Assembly (NCBI RefSeq): GCF_014695725.1 | Contig: NZ_JACJOU010000031.1 | Span: forward strand, 124,001-188,000 | Source: Microcoleus sp. FACHB-672 | GTDB lineage: Bacteria > Cyanobacteriota > Cyanobacteriia > Cyanobacteriales > Oscillatoriaceae | DNA: 64,000 bases | Reading direction: 5' to 3' | In this document: positions 37,494-45,134 of the stretch, piece after piece | How positions within the stretch are numbered: position 1 is the first letter of the stretch | Layout: every line of letters begins with the position of its first letter | Position numbers and translations under genes: made by a program | The notes under the pieces: model-generated | What the model was told of the DNA's origin: nothing | The model's input: only the letters and a program-made list of their open reading frames with translations | Databases searched by the model: none

Positions 37494-38077
37494 AACGGAC
37501 TAGCAGTGCTGTATCAGCCATGACCTACAGACAGGACTTTTCAACGCAAGCGTTGTTTTTTGGAGGCTTGCTACACAAACGCCAAACTCTAACTTAACTA
37601 CTTGTAGTGAAGTATACCTTGATTATTATTATAAGTCCCTCTAAAGAATTCTTTGTAGATTCTCCGGAAGACAGAGCCTAGCAGCAACCAAGGAAAATAA
37701 CATGAACGTGTAAAGAGTTATAGGGAAATCTCAAAGCAAAATTTAAAAGCAGTCTATTTGCGGCTTATACGGCAGACATTCGACTTACGCACTTGCCAAA
37801 GCTGAACAAAGCGGCAGGATGCGGCATACTCTTGTGCCTTACTTCAAGTTAATGACCAATAGCTCTTTGATTCTAATTAGGTTTACCTGATTTTTTCTTT
37901 CTCTAATTTACCTGTCAGGCCCCAATTACTTTGTGGTAATACGCTTCTTTGTAGATGCTACAGAAGAGGCTCGAAATTTTCGCACTTTCAGAGATTTGTG
38001 CTGCTTTTAGGTCATTGGCTGTATCCACAATGACCTAGTTTGATTTTACCTTATTATCCACTTATCTAAGAAATCTA
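37494..38077. other. Gene-free region before the polyol locus
   Basis: No supported reading frame. ACGCAAGCGTT near 37540 is a small dyad. CTTTGTAGAT occurs twice (near 37650 and 37948) in otherwise unlike surroundings. It probably carries the promoter for the dehydrogenase at 38078. Confidence 0.4.
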
Positions 38078-39580
38078 ATGGTTAACTTACTCAGACCGGC
38101 CAGTGTTTCAAGTTCTCGCCTCGGTACTGTAACGGGTTTGTGGAAGGAACAGTCTCCTTACGACAGGACGGCGCTTAATACTGGTATCGTCCATTTCGGG
38201 CCAGGTCGTTTTTTTAGGGGTCACCTCGCCTACATAATACATAACTATCTTGTACAGAAGGGTTCTCAAGAGCAGAAATGGGGGATTTGTGGGGTTAGCC
38301 TTAAGAGCCAACGCACCCTTAAGAGGTTGAAACCGCAGACATTCCTTTACACTTTGACCAAACACTCTAGTTCCGCTAAAAAGCGTGAGGAAGCAGAAGT
38401 TATCGGTTCTATCAAAGAAATCGTTAATGGTAGAGAGAAGTGCGACTATGTGCTTGAAAAGATGACATCTTCCTCTGTGCACCTTGTAACTCTGACAATT
38501 ACTCAAGGAGGCTACCATCTAGACAAGAGTTTTAATCTCGACACAGCGAATGAAGACATCGCGCACGATCTGCAAAATCCTTCCACTCCTATCACTGCAA
38601 TTGGCTTTATCGTAGAGGCGCTACGCCGACGACGCGACCGCTCAATGAACCCTTTCACCACCCTTTCTTGCGACAACCTCCCAAGAAACGGCGAGATCCT
38701 GCGAAAAGCAGTGCTAGCTTACGCTGAGGTGATCGATCCTCAGCTTACAGAATACATCAGGGATAATGCGACCTTCCCTAATACGGTTGTAGACAGGATT
38801 GTGCCTCAAGAGCAAGAATCCGACTATAACTACCCTAGGCGACTTTTGCAAGTTCGCGCTCGCGCACCTATTGTGACGGAGCCATTTTGGCAGTTTGTCG
38901 TGGAAGACAATTTCACAGGTGAGCGACCCAAGTGGGAAGATGTGGGAGTCATTATGACGAAAGACATCACTCCCTTTCTGTATATGAAGTCGAGATTCTT
39001 GAATGCGGTACACTCCTTCATAGCCTGTTTAGCGGTAAGAGCAGGTATAGAGTATATGCATGAGGCGATCAGGCAACCGGAAATCCACTTGTTTACTCGG
39101 CTTCTCATGGACGATATCGCAGCAGCAACACCCGTGCCTCGCGAGATGTGTGAACAATATATGGAGCAGGTGTTACTAAGGCTGAGTAACGAGGATCTTC
39201 CCGATCCTACTGAGAGAATCGCTTCAGAAACAGCAAGGAAAGTAGGCAAGTATATATTTCCGATACTTGAGGATGCTTATAGCCGAAAGGTAAACATGAA
39301 GCGGATTATACTTCCCGTTGCGGCGTGGCTTCTTGCAGTCAGAGAGGGGGCAAGCGAGTCTGGTCAGTCCTATCATGCCAAGGATACCGAAAGCGCAATT
39401 ACAGCGATTCAAGAAGGCGCGGTGATTAGCGGGATTCTGGGATTGGAGAATTGCGAACAGACAGAGGTCGTTGATAATGAATGCCACCAAGCTTTGCAAG
39501 ATCTTCAGACCCACGGACTATTGACTACGCTTAAGAATTACAGTGACGGAGGCTTTTTAAATGAAACTGCTTCAGCCTGA
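38078..39580 (+). CDS. Mannitol dehydrogenase-family polyol oxidoreductase, copy 1
   Basis: This 500-residue cytoplasmic enzyme of the polyol-specific long-chain dehydrogenase family (MtlD/UxuB type) oxidises a sugar alcohol to a ketose with NAD(P). The N-terminal nucleotide-binding domain starts GIVHFGPGRFFRGH, with TLTITQGGYHLD further on. The catalytic K-x4-N-x2-H motif is present as KSRFLNAVH (Lys, Asn, His) near residue 305. The substrate (mannitol, arabinitol or sorbitol) cannot be told from sequence. It overlaps the HAD gene by 20 bp, so they are co-translated. A second family member at 40510-42024 is only moderately similar, so this is not a recent tandem copy. Confidence 0.9.
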   Translation: MVNLLRPASVSSSRLGTVTGLWKEQSPYDRTALNTGIVHFGPGRFFRGHLAYIIHNYLVQKGSQEQKWGICGVSLKSQRTLKRLKPQTFLYTLTKHSSSAKKREEAEVIGSIKEIVNGREKCDYVLEKMTSSSVHLVTLTITQGGYHLDKSFNLDTANEDIAHDLQNPSTPITAIGFIVEALRRRRDRSMNPFTTLSCDNLPRNGEILRKAVLAYAEVIDPQLTEYIRDNATFPNTVVDRIVPQEQESDYNYPRRLLQVRARAPIVTEPFWQFVVEDNFTGERPKWEDVGVIMTKDITPFLYMKSRFLNAVHSFIACLAVRAGIEYMHEAIRQPEIHLFTRLLMDDIAAATPVPREMCEQYMEQVLLRLSNEDLPDPTERIASETARKVGKYIFPILEDAYSRKVNMKRIILPVAAWLLAVREGASESGQSYHAKDTESAITAIQEGAVISGILGLENCEQTEVVDNECHQALQDLQTHGLLTTLKNYSDGGFLNETASA

Positions 39581-40304
39581 TAAGGTGGTACTTTTCGATC
39601 ATGATGGAACTGTCGTTGATAGTGAAACCATAGCCCTTAAGAGCGCGTGGAAGCTGACAAATGAAGTGGCTCGTGAGTTCCCTGGCGCTCAACACTATGA
39701 GCTTGAGGAGTTTGTTAAAAGCTTCGCCGGCAAACCTTACAGGGAAATACTCAAGAAGATCTACCCAGACTCATCGACCACTCTTAATGAGCGCGATATT
39801 GACAGGCTAGTAGCTCAAGAAGAAAAGAGAGCGATTGAACGGCTTAGTGTAGAGGCAAAAGCGACTGAAGGAACGCCTGAAGTGCTCTCTTCCCTGCGCG
39901 ACGACGGATTTGAATATGCGCTAGTCAGTAACAGCAGCTTACAGCGACTGAGTGCTTGCCTTGGTGCAGCTGCCTTGACCGACTATTTCCCTAGTGATCG
40001 GATATTTAGCGCTCACGACTCTCTCCCCGTTCCGTGTCCCAAGCCGCTTCCTGACATCTACCTATATGCCGTGAAGTGCCTGGACGCTGAAGTTTCGGAT
40101 TGCGTGGCAATTGAAGATTCTATCAGTGGGGTAGGGTCTGCCGTTGCCGCTGGAATTGGGCAGATTATCGGTTATGTAGGGGGAACTCATATCAGCGAGG
40201 AAGAACGAAGCAGCCGTGCCGATGCTCTTCAGTCGGCTGGTGCCCACCAAGTTATCGAGCGGATGCACGACCTTATCGGCTTATTATCAGCAACGCTAGT
40301 GTAA
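39561..40304 (+). CDS. HAD-superfamily phosphatase (beta-PGM-like)
   Basis: This 247-residue HAD hydrolase has the nucleophile motif DHDGT (LFDHDGTVVDSE, residues 13-17), motif II in ALVSNSS, motif III Lys in CPKPLPDIYLYA and motif IV in VAIEDSISGV. A helical cap between motifs I and II marks the beta-phosphoglucomutase/sugar-phosphatase subgroup. With a polyol dehydrogenase overlapping upstream, it may dephosphorylate a polyol or sugar phosphate. A perfect 26-bp palindrome follows the stop. Confidence 0.9.
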   Translation: MKLLQPDKVVLFDHDGTVVDSETIALKSAWKLTNEVAREFPGAQHYELEEFVKSFAGKPYREILKKIYPDSSTTLNERDIDRLVAQEEKRAIERLSVEAKATEGTPEVLSSLRDDGFEYALVSNSSLQRLSACLGAAALTDYFPSDRIFSAHDSLPVPCPKPLPDIYLYAVKCLDAEVSDCVAIEDSISGVGSAVAAGIGQIIGYVGGTHISEEERSSRADALQSAGAHQVIERMHDLIGLLSATLV

Positions 40305-40311
40305 GGACATG

Positions 40312-40337
40312 GGGCATCAAGTGATCACTTGATGCCC
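40312..40337. terminator. Perfect 26-bp palindrome
   Basis: GGGCATCAAGTGA is followed immediately by its exact complement, 7 bp past the HAD stop. As RNA it would form a strong hairpin. There is no T tract, so it could instead be an operator. It also lies just beyond the end of the SorC-type relic on the other strand. Confidence 0.6.
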
Positions 40338-40357
40338 TTAGCAGGATGTGTGAAAAG

Positions 40358-40486
40358 TCAGATTTTGTTAACAATAGCCTGGGGGACAACTTCATCGGAG
40401 ATCAGTCTTGCGCTCAACCTGCCATGCAGAGCCGGCAAAATTGACTCCACCTTTTTCACACTTCCTGCAATACCGATAATAAGGCG
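40358..40486 (-). pseudogene. C-terminal relic of a SorC/DeoR-type sugar-binding regulator
   Basis: The minus strand reads LIIGIAGSVKKVESILPALH, then GRLSARLISDEVV and IVNKI before a stop at 40358. This matches the end of SorC-family effector-binding domains (VIGVAGG..K..AI.AALRGGLI..LITDE). A stop codon lies just upstream at about 40484-40486 and the DNA-binding part is gone. Such regulators control polyol operons, so this is probably the former regulator of this locus. Confidence 0.6.
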
Positions 40487-40509
40487 TCATCACAAGGTCA
40501 TAAATTAAG

Positions 40510-42024
40510 ATGAACAGCAATACCAGCACAGGCTCAACAATCAAGCTGAATCAAGCATCCCTGTCTCGTTTACCTGGAAACGCTCGCGTACCCCAGTACG
40601 ATCGCCGGCAAATTACTAATGGAATTGTGCATATTGGGGTTGGTGGATTTCATAAATCGCATCAAGCGCTCTATCTGGATGATTATTTCCATCAGAATCC
40701 GGGTAGTGATTGGGGAATCTGTGGTGTTGGATTGCTGGACTATGACTATGACAGGCGTATGCGGGATGCGCTGCTGTCCCAAGATTGTTTGTATACCTTA
40801 GTTGAGCGCTCGCACTCAGGAGATCGCGCTCGAATCATCGGCTCAATCACTCGCTACCTGTTTGCACCAAACGATCGTCAAGCAGTTATTGAAGCATTAG
40901 CAGATCCCAAATGCCGAATTGTGACTCTAACGATCACTGAAAGCGGCTACTACTACATTGAAGGAAGTGGCGAATTTGATGTGAACCACCCAACGATTCA
41001 GCACGATTTGCAACATCCTGACCAACCCATCGGGACATACGGTTTTTTAACAGCCGCACTCGAAAAGCGACGTAAACAGGGGTTAGCACCCTTTACCGTA
41101 CTGTCCTGCGACAATATCCAGGGCAATGGCAACACGGTGCGGAAAATGCTAACGACATTTGCCGAAATGCGCGATCCAGAGTTAGGACGTTGGATTGCTG
41201 AACACGTTGCGTTTCCCAACTGCATGGTTGATCGCATTACTCCGATGACAACCCCAGCAGATATCAAAATGGTAGCGGAACAGTTTGGTATTGATGATGC
41301 ATTTCCAGGCGTCGCAGAGCCTTTCATTCAGTGGGTAATCGAAGATACTTTTTGCGCCGGCAGACCCGATTGGGAATCCGTTGGCGTACAGATGACTAGC
41401 GATGTTCATCCCTACGAGATGATGAAAATTCGGCTGCTCAACGCCAGCCATATGTTGATTGGCTATCTCGGCTCTCTGGCCGGTTATACCTACGTTTATG
41501 AAGTCATGGCAGACCCGTTATTCCGGCAAGCAGTCGCTAGCCTGATGGACGAGGTGACACCAACGCTCCAAGCTGTTCCTGGGATTGATTTAGACGAGTA
41601 TAAAAAGACTCTTATTGAACGGTTTTCCAATCCTAAAATTCGCGATCAGCTGCCGCGCCTGTGCCTGAATGGATCAGCCAAAATTCCTAAGTTTGTTTTA
41701 GGGTCGCTCCGCGATAAATTACAACTTGGAGGTGCGATTGATTACCTAAGTTTGACAATTGCTGCTTGGTGTCACTATCTCAATGGTTATGACGACCAGA
41801 ACCGTCCTATCCCCATTGATGACCCCTTAGCTGATATCCTCACTCAACAAGCCGGCTCAGGTAAAACAGATCCCAAACCCTTGCTCAGCATCTTTGAGAT
41901 TTTTGGAGATTTAGTACAGTCGCCACGTTTTGTCGAGACTGTTGCAGACAAGTTGCGTAGTTTACAGGAGTTTGGTGCTAAAAGAACGCTAGTCTCACAT
42001 CTTGCACCAATACATAAAGACTAG
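40510..42024 (+). CDS. Mannitol dehydrogenase-family polyol oxidoreductase, copy 2
   Basis: This 504-residue enzyme belongs to the same family as the gene at 38078. It has GIVHIGVGGFHKSHQALYLD at the nucleotide-binding start, TLTITESGYYYIEG, and the catalytic KIRLLNASH (K-x4-N-x2-H) near residue 306. GIVHIGVGGFHKSHQA-type N-termini are typical of mannitol/arabinitol 2-dehydrogenases. Its last 17 coding bases before HKD-stop recur at 43288-43304, just upstream of the xylulokinase fragment, implying that this gene once lay next to xylB. Dehydrogenase plus xylulokinase is the known arabinitol/mannitol pairing. Confidence 0.92.
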   Translation: MNSNTSTGSTIKLNQASLSRLPGNARVPQYDRRQITNGIVHIGVGGFHKSHQALYLDDYFHQNPGSDWGICGVGLLDYDYDRRMRDALLSQDCLYTLVERSHSGDRARIIGSITRYLFAPNDRQAVIEALADPKCRIVTLTITESGYYYIEGSGEFDVNHPTIQHDLQHPDQPIGTYGFLTAALEKRRKQGLAPFTVLSCDNIQGNGNTVRKMLTTFAEMRDPELGRWIAEHVAFPNCMVDRITPMTTPADIKMVAEQFGIDDAFPGVAEPFIQWVIEDTFCAGRPDWESVGVQMTSDVHPYEMMKIRLLNASHMLIGYLGSLAGYTYVYEVMADPLFRQAVASLMDEVTPTLQAVPGIDLDEYKKTLIERFSNPKIRDQLPRLCLNGSAKIPKFVLGSLRDKLQLGGAIDYLSLTIAAWCHYLNGYDDQNRPIPIDDPLADILTQQAGSGKTDPKPLLSIFEIFGDLVQSPRFVETVADKLRSLQEFGAKRTLVSHLAPIHKD

Positions 42025-42171
42025 TACCACTTGTTACTAAAGATGGAAGAATGTTCACCAGATTTAAGCTACAATCTAAAAGTTAATCTTTATCTGATGT
42101 TCGATAAAAAACTTATCAAAAGCTAATTCGACTTGGCGTAAACTTAGTTCAACAAGAGGGAATCGATCGAT

Positions 42172-42633
42172 ATGGATGCTATTGAATTATTGGAAAAAGA
42201 CCATGCTACAATTCGCACTCTCTTCTCAGGCATTGAGAAGACTCAAGACTCTCAAGAATTAGAAGAGAATTTTACAAAGCTTGCCAAACTGCTAACACTT
42301 CATGCTCGGTCTGAAGAGTTAGTCCTCTACCCACAAGCAAGTACTTGTACGGGGACTGAAGACCTAATCGAGCATGGATGGAAAGATCACCATAAAGGAG
42401 ATGAAATGATTTTAGAAATCAAGTCTCTCGCTGCGGATCAATCGGAATTCAAGCAGAAAATTGGTGAGTTGCAAAAGTTTATGGAAAATCATCTGATCGA
42501 AGAAGAAAACGAACTTTTCCCAAAAGTCCGGGAGTGTCTAAGTCCCGAACAAAGGCAGGAGTTAGCTTCTGAGTTAACTGAGACTAAAAGCGAACTTGTC
42601 GATAAAGTTGTGGATGAGCTGGAACATAGTTAG
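42172..42633 (+). CDS. Hemerythrin HHE-domain protein
   Basis: This 153-residue four-helix protein has di-iron ligands in place: His11 (KDHATI), His46/Glu50 (LHARSEE), His69 with HH at 73-74 (HGWKDHHKGDE) and His108/Glu112 (ENHLIEEENE). Such proteins bind oxygen or nitric oxide or manage iron under oxidative or nitrosative stress. AGAGGGAA precedes ATG 42172. It is convergent with a rubredoxin gene, with a shared hairpin between. A GTAN8TAC sequence upstream (42024-42037) has a poor -10 spacing. Confidence 0.9.
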   Translation: MDAIELLEKDHATIRTLFSGIEKTQDSQELEENFTKLAKLLTLHARSEELVLYPQASTCTGTEDLIEHGWKDHHKGDEMILEIKSLAADQSEFKQKIGELQKFMENHLIEEENELFPKVRECLSPEQRQELASELTETKSELVDKVVDELEHS

Positions 42634-42662
42634 CCAAACAGCTTTGGAAATCAGCAAGTTAG

Positions 42663-42683
42663 AGCTCTGTACCCTTCAGAGCT
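42663..42683. terminator. Bidirectional hairpin between hemerythrin and rubredoxin
   Basis: AGCTCTG, a 7-nt loop and CAGAGCT form a perfect stem 30 nt after the hemerythrin stop, with a T5 run nearby (AGAGAGCTTTTT). It lies between convergent genes and could serve both. Confidence 0.6.
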
Positions 42684-42714
42684 AGAGAGCTTTTTGCGAA
42701 ACTTATCACCTTCA

Positions 42715-42873
42715 CTAACTAGGTTCAAAGTTGTCTTCTGTGACTCCGCACTGCGGACAGATCCAGTCATCAGGTAGATCTTCAAATGCAGTACCAGGTT
42801 CTAGTCCAGCATCTGGATCGCCTTTGGCTGGATCGTAGATATATCCGCAAACCTTACATGTATACTGCTGCAT
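42715..42873 (-). CDS. Rubredoxin
   Basis: This 52-residue electron-transfer protein binds a single iron through Cys6, Cys9, Cys39 and Cys42 ([12 protein letters not shown] and [13 protein letters not shown]). The aromatic core residues (Tyr4, Tyr11, Tyr13, Trp37) and the [11 protein letters not shown] loop are standard. It is a soluble rubredoxin without the C-terminal membrane anchor of cyanobacterial RubA. AGGAG lies 8 nt before the ATG on the minus strand. Convergent with hemerythrin, it may take part in oxygen, peroxide or NO detoxification. Confidence 0.95.
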   Translation of the reverse strand: MQQYTCKVCGYIYDPAKGDPDAGLEPGTAFEDLPDDWICPQCGVTEDNFEPS

Positions 42874-43374
42874 AATTCTCGCTGCTCCTAATTAAAACTT
42901 CAACTTTTAGCACTTCTAATATCATCCGGCTCACCCAAGCGACTTAGATCCGCATATTCGATTGTTGATCGCAATTTAGCGGTGTGTCGTTTTATCTATT
43001 CCAAAGCTCTTGAGTTCGACCTCATTCTGCTCGGCTGCTGACGCCTTCCACTCTAGTAAGCTAACAAAATGCTAGGGCTATTCCCTCTGTCACAAGGCAG
43101 AGGTTCTACAGTAATATTCTGCCAATTGCTATGTTTTAATAAACAAGCTGTCTAAAATACGCTAGTAATATTCTGCCAATTGCTATGTTTTAATAAACAA
43201 GCTGTCTAAAATACGCTAGCTAATTTTCTCGATCGGTTATAATTAGAGTGGAGCTTTTCACGTTAATCTATCGACAACAATTAATAATCTCACATCTTGC
43301 ACCAGTTTAAATATACTATCACTTAGTCTAGATCCAGGGTACCCACAAGGGGAAACCCTACACGATTAAAGTAT
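42874..43374. other. Intergenic junction region with tandem duplication
   Basis: No gene. It holds a perfect 54-bp tandem duplication (43110-43217) and, at 43288-43304, a 17-bp copy of the 3' end of the second polyol dehydrogenase. It leads into the xylulokinase fragment. Confidence 0.6.
43110..43217. repeat. Perfect 54-bp tandem duplication
   Basis: The unit from AGTAATATTCTGCC to AAAATACGCT occurs twice without change (43110-43163 and 43164-43217). No coding frame runs through it, and the identity suggests a recent slippage or repair event. Confidence 0.85.
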
Positions 43375-43634
43375 GTGAGGACTAGCCTGATGCTGCTTGG
43401 CATTGATTTAGGAACAGGCTCTGCTAAGGCATTGCTCCTAGCGACAGAGGGAACGGCAATAGGTGAGGCGTCAAGCTCCTATCCTGTTCATGCACCTCAC
43501 CCCGGATGGGCTGAGTCGGAGCCAAGGGATTGGTGGTTAGCTGTTGGCGAGGCGGTTAGGAAGGCGGTGGGAAATTACACTGATCAAGTACAGGCGATCG
43601 CACTTTCAGGGCAAATGCATGGTGTTGTCCTAGC
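43375..43634 (+). pseudogene. Truncated 5' fragment of xylulokinase
   Basis: About 87 codons match the start of the intact xylB at 45135-46577 (MLLGIDLGTGSAKALLLAT, HAPHPGWAESEP, IALSGQMHGVVLA) with roughly 10 substitutions. Homology ends abruptly at 43634 (opposite 45379), where the permease gene begins on the other strand. It keeps the phosphate-1 motif of FGGY kinases but nothing further, so it is inactive. The equivalent ATG is at 43390. Confidence 0.9.
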
Positions 43635-44940
43635 GCTTGCTCACGGCATTGCGGAGCAAAATCAGAAGCATTCCTATACCTGTAAACCCTAACGCCAAAA
43701 TGTGACTTTCCCGAGAGGCGAAAGCAACGAGAACTAGGTTGGAGATTAGCGCTAAAGCCGGAATCAGATAAGGAACCTGAAAGCCATCGGCTCGGGGTTC
43801 TCGGCGTTTAATGACTAGCAGTGAGATGTTGACCAGACAGAACATTGCAAGAATCAAGGTTGCGGTTGTTCCAGCTAGGAATTGAAGCGTACCTGAAAGC
43901 GCGAGAAAGATAGCTAGCGGCAGAATGATAAGCAGCGTTCGATAGGGAGTTGCTCGCCGTGGATGTAATTTTCCTAACCAAGCTGGAAGCAGCCCTTCTC
44001 TGGACATGCCGAAGAGCAATCGCGATGCTGTGACAAAATTCAGCAAAGCAGTATTTAGAACGGCGAACAGGGCGATGAGTGAAAAGACAACGGCTGGAAA
44101 ATTTGGCTGCGATCGTCGAACCACATCGAGAAGAGGAGCGCTTGAGGCGGAAAGCTCAGCCGGACTTAGTACGTTAGTGGCAAGCCAGGAGACGAGAACA
44201 TAAACGACACCCGCAATTCCAAGGGCAAACAAGATGGCTTTCGGAACGTTGCGCTCAGGATTTTTCACTTCCTCCGCAACATTCACAATATCCTCAAAGC
44301 CAATGAAGGCGTAAAAGGCGAGTGCCGCTCCCTGCATGATCGCCGTCCAACCAATGGCTGGCATGTTGGGTCCGGGACTTGCAGGAGGATTACCCGTGCC
44401 TGCTCCACCCCCGATTATAAAAAGAGTCGAGACTAGGATAACGATGACAAGACCCGAAACTTCTAGAGCCGTGCAAAAAATATTCAGGGCTGAGGACTCC
44501 TGCATTCCCCTAAAATTGACAAATGCAAGAGCTGAAAAGAGAGCGAGGATAATCAACCAAGCTGGAATGCCTGGAGCAAAAGCGTTTAGATAGCCGGCAA
44601 ACGCTTTTGAAAGAGTCGCCATCGAAACAAGGCAGGTACAAAACATCAACCAGCCTACAAGAATTGAGAGCCAATCCGTGCGAAACGCTCTGTGGATGAA
44701 AGTGGCGACTCCTCCGCTTTGGGGAACTCGACTGCCGAGTTCGGCATAACTTAAAGCTGTGAGTGCCGCAACAGTCATTGCTGTCAGGAAAGAAACCCAA
44801 ACCAAAGAGCCGGAAAGTCCCGCAATTTTTCCGATCACTGCATAAATTCCGGCACCGAGAATATCACCAACCCCGTAAATCACCAGGGTAGGCAATCCAA
44901 ACACTCGCTTCAGTGAATCCGCTTCCGCATTCGGTTCCAT
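43630..44940 (-). CDS. APC-family amino acid/amine permease
   Basis: This 436-residue permease has about 12 membrane spans. The APC signature is visible near the N-terminus: VIYGVGDILGAGIYAVIGKI and then YAELGSRVPQSGG. GFEDIVNVAEEVKNPERN-type sequence (FEDIVNVAEEVKNP) follows span 6. It probably moves an amino acid or amine; the substrate is unknown. The stop codon TAG comes from the xylulokinase fragment's DNA (CTAGC read backwards), so the original C-terminus may have been cut at this junction. It lies between the two copies of the xylB 5' end and is divergent from intact xylB. Confidence 0.9.
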   Translation of the reverse strand: MEPNAEADSLKRVFGLPTLVIYGVGDILGAGIYAVIGKIAGLSGSLVWVSFLTAMTVAALTALSYAELGSRVPQSGGVATFIHRAFRTDWLSILVGWLMFCTCLVSMATLSKAFAGYLNAFAPGIPAWLIILALFSALAFVNFRGMQESSALNIFCTALEVSGLVIVILVSTLFIIGGGAGTGNPPASPGPNMPAIGWTAIMQGAALAFYAFIGFEDIVNVAEEVKNPERNVPKAILFALGIAGVVYVLVSWLATNVLSPAELSASSAPLLDVVRRSQPNFPAVVFSLIALFAVLNTALLNFVTASRLLFGMSREGLLPAWLGKLHPRRATPYRTLLIILPLAIFLALSGTLQFLAGTTATLILAMFCLVNISLLVIKRREPRADGFQVPYLIPALALISNLVLVAFASRESHILALGFTGIGMLLILLRNAVSKR

Positions 44941-45134
44941 AGCATTTCTCTTGTCCTTTTATTCTCCCAATCGTGTCATCTTTCTGCTCGTCAGTATAGA
45001 GGGTGGAAGCGCGATCGCACTTGCGCGGCACGAATTATGTAGAAGTCTCACGCTCTCCGCGTCCGGAGCGTCCCCGTATCAATCATCTGTAGCAAACTTA
45101 AGGAGAAAGGATAAAGTATTTGAGGAATAACCTA

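Noticed and set aside
42024-42064. GTAN8TAC upstream of hemerythrin
   Set aside because: The nearest TAN3T box is 27 nt away rather than 21-23, and the site pattern alone is expected by chance several times in 64 kb.
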